Shown here: positions 23,401 to 33,000 of the stretch, in pieces
Layout of the letters: each line of letters starts with the position of its first letter
How positions within the stretch are numbered: the first letter of the stretch is position 1
Origin: Axinella damicornis
Taxonomy: Eukaryota > Porifera > Demospongiae > Axinellida > Axinellidae
Direction: 5' to 3'
NCBI GenBank assembly: GCA_963931865.1
Contig: OZ007511.1
Location: forward strand, 10,677,396-10,741,395
DNA: 64,000 nucleotides
Program-made: the position numbers and the translations under genes
The notes under the pieces: model-generated
Told to the model about the DNA's origin: nothing
The model's database searches: none
What the model saw: the letters and a program-made list of their open reading frames with translations, nothing else

Positions 23401-26400
23401 ACCTGTAGTTTGGGGTGTGCGGTGGGTGTGAGGGTGTGGTGTGTGGGGTGTGGTGAGTGATTGACATCACAGACATTCAGACACCGCAAGCAACTGGCAT
23501 ACTCCCGTCTCTCTCACCCTTTGGACTGTCCATTGGCTCTGTTTTCATAGAACTTGATGTTTGTCACTTCCTTCAGCCCAGCCTCCTTCACTGCTAGTAT
23601 CAGGTCCTGGTCTGTTGTCCACTGGGGGAGGAGAGGCGGGAGGGAGGGACACGGAGGGGTAAAGGTGAGAGGGGGATGGTGGAACACCATTTCATGAACT
23701 TATTCATGTGGCCTCGTGTCCAAGCCTTCCCTAGCCTCGTACCCAGGCCTCTGCCCAGATTTTATCTTGCAGCTGTGGAGATCCTTCTCCACAGCTGCAA
23801 GGTAAAATCCGGGAAGAGGCCTGTGAATCAGGCTAGGCCTTCCCACCATCCAGCTTTGATTTCTTGCAGTACGCAGAAAGGCCACGTCAGCAATGTCAAT
23901 GTCTACCAACGTAGACAGAGAGGGAGGGAGTATTCCAGGACTAACTGAGCGCATTCTCAGGAGATTTATCCTTCCAAGTCAATGGCATTGCAGAGAAGTC
24001 CTCAACCTCTCTGCACTACAAGTCATGACAGCTGGAGATGAGAGCCTAGGGTGGGGGTACCACTCCTCAAGCATCCCTCAACCAGCAAGTCTTTGAGTTG
24101 TATAAGGTCATGAGCAGCCCTTAACAAACACTCAGATATCTCAGTGAACAACTTGCCATTTGTAATGCCCCCAGTGGGAACACACATTCCATCAATTTGT
24201 GACGCTACAAGAGCGTAGTCTCGTGCCCACACCACACCCTTTGAGGGAAAGAGGGTCTGGCGACTTTGCACAGAAACCTTGGTTTTCGTTTAAAAAACTT
24301 TTAGGCAGGAATTTCAGACTGCCAATGAAATCGCAGAGAATTAAATTTTCTGGTTGTTAGTTGTAGAAAATTCAAATTTCTCTTGCAATTACGTATTATT
24401 TCGCGCGTAGGACTTCCGGCCTCAGGCGGTTAGCTGAGCTATGAATATTAAATGAAGACCGAGAATGTTGCTGGCACGAGTCTACTAGAGCAGGGACGAT
24501 ACCATATCGATACATCCTTATAAGGATGGAGGGTAACTGTAAACAAGGTATTTAACAAGGAAACAGAGAGGAAGTTCGAAATGGATACAAATTGTAGCAG
24601 CTGCAAACATGTTTTAAGCAAGATGCTTTCTCTGAATAAATTACCAGCAGAACTGACTAGCCACTCACTAGGCATGCTAGTTACAGTAACAAAGAGTGTG
24701 TTCGGCTAAATATCGTCCCAGCTCCAGAGGCTATACAACCAATCTGATGTGTAGCCACTAATCATGGCGACAGATTCAAGGAGTGCTATAGCAACAGTTT
24801 GGCCACATTCCCACTGCCAGTATTTGATCGCTCACAAGCCTGAGAGATCAATCTCGTCACGTGCAGTGCTATCAGATAGATGGGTGGTAGACACATGGGG
24901 GCGGTGCCCAACGAAGAATCTCGATGGCCTTTCTTGTACTGTACATCCAAAGGCTGGATGTCAGAGCATTCGCAAGGCAGACAATTAATACCGCTCATTG
25001 TTCACAAAACCGGGAATGGATTGACGAAAAGGGCACTATAATGTTTGGGCACCACCCTCCCCCTCCATGCGTCAACCATCCGTCATCGCACATGACCACA
25101 TCCCCCAGGCCTTATCTGCCGTATTTACATACTACAAGCGATCAAATTATGATGGTGGGAATGGCGGCTAGCAACAGGTGGTTCAGACATAATGATGTTC
25201 ACTAATTTCGATGTAACTAGGAGACTTATCCCCTTATGAAGTAGCCTCGTTCCCATGAGCTAGATTACCGAGCGCCTGGGAACGAGGCTACTTACGAAGG
25301 TGGTCTCCCACAGCCATGTGGGCAGGCCATCAGCCCACCAACCATACAACTGGGTTTGTAAACGTCCGAGTTTGAATTGCAACAGACGCACTTGAACATT
25401 TCCTTGTGTAGGTACATTATAACTGCGCATGATCCGATCATGGTTGTCCAATACACCTCCTATGCCATGCACTCAAATACCAACAATGCTATTCATGAAT
25501 GCCGCCTACAGCCCTTTGTGGTTTCCAGCGCAGATTGACTTGTTATCGAGGGTTTATCACAGGACGTTTTGGAGACACTCCAGTATTACGGAGGCAGTTT
25601 CGGTACATCTGTCACTATGCAACGATTATGGAATAGCTTACGCACGGAGATTACAAATGGAAGACTATATATTTATATTTTGCTACCACCACGACAGACA
25701 CTAAGCTCTCCCGCCTTACAGCTCACATGACACTACCAAGTTGCAATCAAACGAAATCTCACTGAACCTGGGGAGCACAGGTATTCACAAACCCAGTTGC
25801 ACGGGTTCTTAGTGTCAGGCTGTCCGTCCTCTCACCCATGTGAGGTTGCCTACGTAGAAGGACAAGAGTCTGTTAGGCTCCCGAGCGTAGATGTTGGGAC
25901 CGTGGGATGGGCCCCCCTGCGAGGTCCGGTTGGCTTCGATGCGTGCCTGCACGGTTCGAGCCATCTGCTCTGCATTGAAACGTGCAGAGCCGGACTCTAA
26001 GGGAGGAAGGAAGCGGTGGAGGGAGGAAGAAGGGAAGGAGGATGAAGTGGGTAGGAGTAGAGAGAGCAAATGAGGAAGAGAGTGGAAGGAGGGGAGAGGC
26101 AGAGAGAGGGGAGGGAGGGAGGACGAAGGGTAAGGATGGGGGGGGGGGGGGGGGGGGGGGGGAGGGAGAAGGTACATGTAGGAATTGCAGGGAGTAAGAG
26201 ATGGGGTGAGGAAGGGGTAGAAAGCAAAGAGGAGGAGAGAGGTGGAGGTGAAAGGGAAGGGAAAAATGGAGGTGGAAGGAAAAGGGGGAGGGGAGTGGAT
26301 ACAACGACGACACTAAAGATGGTACATATTCATAACTGGAGCAGGTTCCAAGCAACATGGTACAACAAAGTAAGCACTGTACAATAGTCATCAAGGTTCA

Positions 26401-28423
26401 CAATATTAATGCTCATTACAAAACACTCTCAAGTACAATACTTGCTACCATTACAAACTGGACAAATTGTATGTACAGGATTCCAGGGCAACTGAGACAA
26501 CACTTCAAGGCTATTCTTAGTAACGGCTATACAGGTAACCGGTCACTCAACAGAAAGGTTTATCAAACTTCTACCGGAAGCAGTTCTGACATATTTACCC
26601 CATTGGCTCTAAAGCCACAGCAGTTTGAATATCATTTTATTTCACTTGCGGAATCTCATAAATATATCATTGAAGCACGGTACAGGGATATTGCATTACA
26701 TCACTAGACAATGTCACATGATGGAAGTACATGTATAATAATTATCAAGACACTGAACACAGACGTTCTTATAACCATATTCTCGTACCAATGCTATGTA
26801 CAACAGTAGCTATTATGATTAATGTCCAACCAGTTACCCATACTAGCACATTTACAACAGCAGCTGGCATATATGTACAATGTACATCCTGTACATACAC
26901 CTAGTATACTGTAGTATACAGATTCAACATACATTAGTAAACTACAATATACCCTTATATGGTACCGCTATGCATGTACAGGTACACAAAACCCCCAATA
27001 AAAGACATAACTGAAAAACCACTGGAGAAAATAAGCGAAGAGGTGGATAAAAATGGCTGACAAAGCCCAATAAAACAAGGAGTCCGAGCAGCTAGATAGT
27101 GACAGTCTAGTGCCAAAGAAAAAAGTGCTTATACTTGTTAATGCTACCAAGAAACAAAACAAAACAAAAAGACTAAAATGGGAAAAAATAATTTACTAAA
27201 AAAACAACACAATAATAAACGTCGAGAGAGATACAGCCATTTACTGGAGAACTTGCCCTACTTCTTTGTACCGACCTTCTAACGCTGTCTCGTCCATCTT
27301 TACCTTCATACCTAGCAGCTGGGGGGGAAAGAGGGAGGGAGGTCACTCGCATGACAGAATCTGATTGGAGAGAAGGTACACTGTACTCTGAGTAGAAAGA
27401 AAGACCAGTGTGTGCCTTCAAAAATGGCAATGTACTTTGTAAACATTCTCCTCCACTCTGACAAATCATCACAATACTTAAACGAAGCTCTGAAAGACAT
27501 GAGCGAAACTTCAGAAGATCCTAAGCAGAGCTCGGAAATGTTATCAATGAACATACCCAGTGTTCAAACTAGCCTTCCGATTCTCTGAAGAAGCCTTCCA
27601 GCTCTCAGAAGACGATTGACTTCTGGTTTTCTGAAGAAACATTCTGATTTGGAGCGAACCTTTCCAGCAAAGGTACCTACGTAACAGCACTCTGAGCGAC
27701 ACCATCATTCCTCAACATGCCTCTTGTAGTAACCTGATTCAGTATGGTAGACACCAGGAGTTTAGGTATCACCACAACCACTCTTTAAAACTGAGAACCG
27801 TAAAGCGTTTATTGTTGACTTCTGTTTTGTTATCCCCTATTGGGAAGCAGCATACAACACGCAGTTTGGTTGTCTCCTGCTATACCCGTACTCTGTTGGG
27901 TAAATTCTGTAAAACGTAAGAATCTAAAGCCAAATTCACTCCAATGAGCGGCTCAAATGAGAAAGGTACTCTTACCTCATCTTCGTTGGTGGGAGTGTGC
28001 CCCATGGTGCGAGGGGGGGCGGCTGCAGGGGCTGTGAGGACATCATCCAGCAGGTCTTCTCCATCCAGCACATGGGAGTCTGTGGAGCCGAGCCGATCAC
28101 GCTAGTTGAAGGTTGGGGAAGGAGTGTCAGCGTGTATGTGCAATTAAGAAGTCTAAAACAAAAATAGGACCAGCTAACATTGCTTACTTATGCCACTCAA
28201 ATGCTGTCTAGACTATCACTACTAGTCTACTTTGCCACATGAAGCCAAAGAATATCTCTACATGTGTATCTCCCTTTCACGAATCTTCGCTACCAATAAC
28301 GCAGCAAGTGGCTGCCAAATGTATCTTCCTCCCACTAGCGACAGAAAGAAAGGCTCTTTCGCTCACCTCGAGAAGGCCTACGTCCAGATCATCGTTGTAA
28401 AGCCAGTCGTCGGTGTTCGCCAT
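17426..28423 (-). CDS. CPSF6/7: Cleavage factor Im large subunit (CPSF6/CPSF7 family)
   Basis: Twelve exons join in frame into 432 aa: 28423-28367, 28101-27976, 25994-25836, 23621-23518, 23402-23337, 22862-22783, 22712-22581, 22318-22179, 19577-19409, 18785-18700, 18327-18266 and 17543-17426. The N-terminus has the family acidic motif DLLDDVLTA. The RRM starts [11 protein letters not shown] and continues across an intron as WTTDQDL...[18 protein letters not shown], with the RNP motifs in place. A Pro-rich middle ([20 protein letters not shown]) follows. Then come the conserved [14 protein letters not shown] and DYDSAM...AITLIKQS segments, SLQDCVRGI, and a short Arg/Ser/Asp tail (RDRSRERRR). 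CFIm binds UGUA with NUDT21 in the nucleus and sets poly(A) site choice. A single gene with features of both vertebrate paralogues suggests the pre-duplication state. The human proteins are longer, mainly in the Pro-rich part. Confidence 0.93.
18150..18290. repeat. 92-bp tandem duplication across a CPSF6/7 exon-intron border
   Basis: The stretch GATGCCATGCACTCACTTGG...GCTTGTTCATCA occurs at about 18160-18198 and again at 18252-18290. The second copy is the real 3' part of the penultimate coding exon and its donor (18327-18266). The first copy repeats the last 23 exonic bases plus the GTGAGT donor downstream, giving a decoy donor. Confidence 0.8.
18340..18640. repeat. Purine-rich minisatellite in a CPSF6/7 intron
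   Basis: Imperfect units built from GGGGCACACAAAGAGAAGG are repeated over about 300 bp in the intron 18699-18328. It is pyrimidine-rich on the coding strand of the gene. Confidence 0.8.
19862..20069. repeat. 35-bp minisatellite, left block
   Basis: About six units of a 35-bp repeat (CCATGTTCCCTCCGTGGGAC + GTCTACACATTCCTA) lie in the CPSF6/7 intron 22178-19578. The block is interrupted at 20070 by an inserted element and resumes at 21346. Confidence 0.95.
20070..21345. mobile_element. Non-autonomous DNA transposon inserted in the minisatellite
   Basis: The element is 1276 bp with inverted ends CAGACCTGTCAAC (left) and GTTGGCAGGTCTG (right). The 6-mer CGTCTA flanks it on both sides (20064-20069, 21346-21351). 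Removing the element with one CGTCTA restores a perfect 35-bp repeat unit, which fixes the borders. No transposase frame was recognised inside. Short CAG-starting ends suggest a hAT-like or related family, but the 6-bp duplication leaves the class open. Confidence 0.85.
21346..22013. repeat. 35-bp minisatellite, right block
   Basis: About 19 units with few variants (CAC/CAT, GGG/GAG, CATC/CGTC). All three plus-strand frames stay open because no unit carries a stop and 35 is not a multiple of 3, which generates long but meaningless frames. It lies in an intron on the antisense strand of CPSF6/7. Confidence 0.95.
22864..23140. other. Purine-rich intron strand of CPSF6/7
   Basis: The plus strand is dominated by GAGGGAGGG-type purines, so the sense strand of the gene is a polypyrimidine tract. 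It lies directly upstream of the 3' splice site of the exon beginning at 22862. No coding content. Confidence 0.7.
23732..23835. mobile_element. Palindromic element, TAGCCTCG family
   Basis: A 104-bp hairpin from TAGCCTCGTACCCAGGCC to CAGGCTA. The flanks AGCCTTCCC and GGCCTTCCC match at 8 of 9 positions, as expected for a 9-bp target duplication. It lies in a CPSF6/7 intron. Confidence 0.8.
24023..24271 (-). other. Unassigned open stretch in a CPSF6/7 intron
   Basis: An 82-aa minus-strand frame (containing [20 protein letters not shown]) looks compositionally protein-like but has no recognisable family and no exon borders that fit CPSF6/7. It could be a transposon remnant or chance. Confidence 0.25.
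24803..25169. mobile_element. Internal part of a long palindromic element, related to 41571-41966
   Basis: The order of segments (CCCACTGCCAGTATTTGATCG, CACGTGCAGTGCTATCAG, GGGCGGTGCCCAACGAAGA, GATGTCAGAGCATTCGCAAG, and a mirrored right end) matches 41581-41950. The terminal TAGCCTCG repeats are lost here, so it is an older copy of the same 0.4-kb element. Confidence 0.75.
25242..25290. mobile_element. Palindromic element, 49 bp
   Basis: TAGCCTCGTTCCCATGAGC ... GCCTGGGAACGAGGCTA, flanked by CTTATGAAG and CTTACGAAG (8 of 9 identical). A minimal member of the family. Confidence 0.85.
25997..26310. other. Strand-asymmetric purine tract with a 25-G run
   Basis: About 300 bp of GGAGGGAGG-type purines on the plus strand, including 25 consecutive G at 26138-26162. 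On the CPSF6/7 coding strand this is a polypyrimidine tract leading into the acceptor of the RRM exon at 25994. The G-run is a likely G-quadruplex and an assembly risk. Confidence 0.8.
26311..27975. other. Rest of CPSF6/7 intron 2, no extra exon found
   Basis: Exon 2 joins to the RRM exon in phase 0 without needing an extra exon. A 116-codon plus-strand frame ending near 26707 has no recognisable domain. Confidence 0.4.
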
Positions 28424-29285
28424 CTTGTCGTCTTCTTCTAATCTTCGCACGTGACGTCACTTGACTGTCACATGACAAAACAACTGACGTGGCCCTAAAA
28501 ATAATCAGAGCACAAGCTTTTGGCGTTCTCCCAAACAAGAAATGACACAGCTTATGGAAAGGTACGCGCTCATCATGAAGTTTCATGTGTGCGGGTTCAG
28601 GATAAAGTTTCAGCAAAGTCTCAGATGTGTTGGTTGAGTGGTGGCATTCACCTGGAACGATCGTACCATGTGCCATGCATGTGCTCTATTAAGAGTGGGC
28701 TCCTTGTACTATATCTGTGTCGTGTTGGTGGTGTACAAGAGTATGATAGTCAGATTTTTAGCAGGGAAGGTCACTTCCATAGACTATAGTCACAGCTGTC
28801 ATTGCTTTGACCAGCTCTTTTCAGTGGTGTGACCCTTGACAGTTGACCGTCCATACGTAACCACACCTAGTTTGTGTAGTTTTTGCACTGTGTCCCGACT
28901 GTTGACCGTATTTCTGAGCCGCTCATTGACTGCACTGTTTGAGTGGCGTTGACTGTTGACCATTGACCAACTGCGGTTGCAGCTGTGACTACAGTGTCTA
29001 TGGGAGTGACCTCCCTCTGTTCAATGAACTGATTGTGTACAAGTACACTGTCTGGTATCTCTAGCAAGGCTTTGAGGAACTCAGATCTGTGTCCTCCTAA
29101 ACGTCTACATCCTCTGATGTCATTTCTATTTGCCTCTGGAATCACACAAATGCTGGCTATCTGCTTGACGTGTACATTCAACATGTAACTACATGTACCT
29201 GACGTGTAATCAGCAACAGAGCTGAGAAAACTATCCTGCTAGAATAAAGTTTATCTATCTATGTATAGATGTCACGCGTATGTTA
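28424..29285. other. Upstream flank of CPSF6/7
   Basis: The region should hold the CPSF6/7 promoter (minus) and distal SIAH promoter (plus). GTGACGTCAC at 28450-28459 is a perfect palindromic CRE/ATF-type site 27 bp upstream of the CPSF6/7 ATG. No gene supported. Confidence 0.5.
28450..28459. promoter_or_regulatory. CRE-like palindrome upstream of CPSF6/7
   Basis: The sequence GTGACGTCAC contains the full CRE/ATF core TGACGTCA. It lies 27 bp upstream of the CPSF6/7 start codon, so it could be in the core promoter or 5' leader. Role inferred from motif and position only. Confidence 0.45.
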
Positions 29286-29286
29286 T

Positions 29287-29845
29287 GTTTCTGAGCATGT
29301 GCAGTATACATGTGTAGTACTGTTGACCACGCCCGTTCTGTAATACCATTTGTGTAAGCATCTGCACTGCTGGAGGAGGGAACTGAGATGGCAGGTGGTG
29401 CTTTAGCCCGGCTTGGACGATTCCATTGCTAGTTACCAGCCATGGGGCGGAGTCTGGCTAGTCTACATGTACCGTTTCTGAGCATGTGCAGTATACATGT
29501 GTAGTACTATTGACCATGCCTGTTCTGTAATACCATTTGTGTAAGCATCTGCACTGCTGGAGGAGGGAATTGAGGGGGCAGGTGGTGCTTTAGCCCGGCT
29601 GGGACGTTTCCATTGCTAGTTACTAGCCATGGGGCGGAGTCTGGCTAGTCTACATGTATATCATAATACGTTGCCGTTTCTGAGTTCCATTGTGTGAGTA
29701 TCTGTCCTCGGGTTGCAACACTACTATCTGAACAGCTGAATAAGGCTGGGTGTAGGGTTGGTTGACAGGAGGGAGGTTGTACATATTGGCAGGGTTGGAT
29801 GTTTCCGTTGCTACCGTGTAGATAACGCCCATTGGGCGGGGTCAT
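29287..29845. repeat. 187-bp tandem repeat, two close and one diverged copy, upstream of SIAH
   Basis: GTTTCTGAGCATGTGCAGTA begins units at 29287 and 29474, nearly identical and each ending in CCATGGGGCGGAGTCTGGCT. A third, diverged unit runs from about 29675 to 29845 and keeps the order of landmarks (GTTTC start, GTTTCCGTTGCTA, GGGCGGGGTC end). The block ends about 170 bp before the SIAH ATG, so repeated GC-box-like elements could be part of its promoter. Confidence 0.8.
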
Positions 29846-30011
29846 TCAAGACTCTATTGCACTAGAACTCCTCACGCATCATGCCACCATATTGAAAACT
29901 GGGAAGGTAGTCATTCAGTGAATTGTATGCTGGTTTTCTTTGTGCAGACCATCCTGACATCGGAGTGACCTCGCAGTAAGCACCAAAGACTCGGCTCACG
30001 AAGGATCAGAA

Positions 30012-33000
30012 ATGACCTTCCCTCAACCTGCTACAAACCCCGCCACAGCTAGTGCCATGGTAACGGCCGTCAATGCCTCATCTCAAGCTGATCTTGCAGT
30101 CCTCTTCGAATGCCCCGTCTGTTTTGACTACGTCCTTCCCCCCATCTACCAGTGTGACAGTGGCCACCTCATATGCACCATCTGCAGACCCAAACTGACC
30201 TGCTGCCCGAGCTGTAGGGGCCCTCTGGGCTCTGTCCGTAACCTTGCAATGGAGAAAGTAGCAGAGACAGTCAAATTTCCGTGCAAATATGCCAGTTCCG
30301 GATGCACCTTACGCATGTTACACAATGAGAAGCGAGCCCATGAGGAAGTGTGTGAATATCGGCCCTATTCATGTCCTTGTCCCGGGACGTCTTGCAAGTG
30401 GCAGGGAATGCTGGATTCAGTGTTAGACCACCTGTTGACAGCTCACAAGACCATCACAACGCTGCAAGGCGAAGATATAGTGTTTCTAGCAACTGATATA
30501 AACCTCCCAGGTGCGGTAGACTGGGTCATGATGCAGTGTTGTTTCGATCATTACTTCATGCTAGTGTTGGAGAAGCAGGAGAGGCATGAGGGCCACCAGC
30601 AGTTCTTTGCAGTGGTGCAGATCATCGGCACAGAGAAACAGGCAGAGGCCTTTAGGTGAGTGAGCGGGGAGGATGGGAGGATAGTTGGGGGGGGGGGGGG
30701 GGGGGGGGGGGGGAAAGAAGTGAATGAACTGGGAGGATAGTGGGTGGGGGAGGATGGGAGGTGAGTGAGCGGAGATTACTGAGCAGGGAGGATAGGCTGA
30801 GAGTGGGCAGGGAAGGATGGGAGGTGAGTGAGCGGGGAGGATGGGAGATTAGTGAGTGGGGAGGATGGGCCGAGAGTGCACACATGTCCAATGGTGCCAT
30901 GTACAGTACCAACCACCTTTTGGTATGGCAGAGTAACTCCAGCAGTCCCGGGATTATCCCAGGACAGTTTCACCCTTCCTTGTTATCAGAGTATCCCAGA
31001 CTGCCAGAGTTACACCGGCAGTCCCGGGATTATCCTGGGATGACTACCCAACCCCTGGGACCCCTCTGGCAGAGTATTCCAGAATACCAGAGTTACACCG
31101 GCAGTCCCGGGATTGTCCCGGGATGACTACCCAACCCTGGGGACCCCTCTGGCAGAGTATTTCAGAACGCTGGAGTTACACCGGCAGTCCCGGGATTGTC
31201 CCGGGATGGCTACCCAACCACTCTATCAGAACGCCAGAGTTACACCAGCAGTCTTAGGATTGTCCCAGGATGACTACCCAACCCCTGGGACCCCCCTGTC
31301 AGAGTATCCCAGAACACTGGAGTTACACCGGCAGTCCTGGGATTGTCCTGGGAAGGCTACCCAGCCCCAGGGACCTCTCTGGCAGAGTATCCCAGAACGC
31401 CGGAGTTACACCGGCAGTCCCGGGATTGTCCCAGGATGACTATACCCAACCCCTCAGTCAGAGTATCCCAGAACACCGGAGTTACACCAGCTGTCCTGGG
31501 ATTGTCCCGGGATGACTACCCAACCCCTGGGCCCCTCTGTCAGAGTATCCCAGAGCGCCGGAGTTACTCTGGCAGTCCAGGGATTGTCCCGGGATGACTA
31601 CCCAACCCCTCTGTCAGAGTATCCCAGAACGCCAGAGTTACACCGGCAGTCCCAGGATTGTCCCGGGATGACTACCCAACTCCTCTGTCATCCCGGGACA
31701 ATCCCGGGACTGCCGGTGTAACTGGGATACTCTGGCAGACAGGTCCCAGGGGTTGGGTAGCCATCCCAGGACAATCCCAGGACTGCTGGTGTAACTCCGG
31801 TGTTCTGGGATACTCTGACCAGGGGGTCCCAGGGTTGGGTAGTCATCCTGGGACTGCCGGTGTAACTCCGGCGTTCTGGGATACTCTGGCAGACAGGTCG
31901 GGTAGCCATCCCAGGACAATCCTGGGACTGCCGGTGCAACTCTGGTGTTCTGGGATACTCTGCCAGATGGGTCCCCAGGGTTGGGTAGCCATCCCGGAAC
32001 AATCCCGGGACTGCCGGTGTAACTCCGGCGTTCGGGGATACTCTGACAGAGGGGTCCCAGGGGATTGGGTAGTCATCCCGGGACAATCCTGGGACTGCCG
32101 GTGTAACTCCGGCGTTCTGGGATACTCTGCCAGAGGGGTCCCCAGGGTTGGGTAGCCATCCCGGGACAATCCCGGGATTGCCGGTGTAACTCCGGCGTTC
32201 TGGGATACTCTGACAGACAGGTCTCAGGGGGTTGGGTAGTCATCCCGGGACAATCCCGGGACTGCCGGTATAACTCCGGCGTTCGGGGATACTCTCACAG
32301 AGGGGTCCCAGGGGGTTGGGTAGTCATCCCGGGACAATCCCGGGACTGCCGGTGTAACCTCCGGTGTTCTGGGATACTCTGACAGAGGGGTCCCAGGGGT
32401 TGGGTAGTCATCCCGGGACAATCCCGGGACTGCTGTTGTAACTCCGGCGTTCTGGGATACTCTGCCAGAGGGGTCCCCAGGGTTGGGTAGCCATCCCTGG
32501 ACAATCCCGGGACTGCCGGTGTAACTCCGGCGTTCTGGGATACTCTGACAGAGGGGTCCCAGGGGGTTGGGTAGTCATCCCGGGACAATCCCGGGACTGC
32601 CGGTATAACTCCGGCGTTCGGGGATACTCTCACAGAGGGATCCCAGGGGGTTGGGTAGTCATCCCGGGACAATCCCGGGACTGCCGGTGTAACTCCGGTG
32701 TTCTGGGATACTCTGACAGAGGGGTCCCAGGGGTTGGCTAGTCATCCCGGGACAATCCCGGGACTGCCGTTGTAACTCCGGCGTTCGGGGATACTCTGAC
32801 AGAGGGGTCCCAAGGGGTTGGGTAGTCATCCCGGGACAATCCTGGGACTGCCGGTGTAACTCCGGTGTTCTGGGATACTCTGCCAGAGGGGTCCCCAGGA
32901 TTGGGTAGTCATCCCAGGACAATCCTGGGACTGCTGGTGTAACTCTGACGTTCTGGGGTACTCTGACACAGTGGTGGTGGGGGGCCTTAGGTAGTCCCCG

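Noticed and set aside
25873..26394. 173-codon Pro/Ser/Leu-rich minus-strand frame
   Set aside because: Polypyrimidine intron tract preceding the CPSF6/7 RRM exon; only the final part (from 25994) is coding, in a defined frame.
31658..32155. 165-codon frame and many others between 30.7 and 33.1 kb on both strands
   Set aside because: Products of the 83-bp inverted minisatellite in the SIAH intron; the same peptide recurs in shifted frames and there is no domain.
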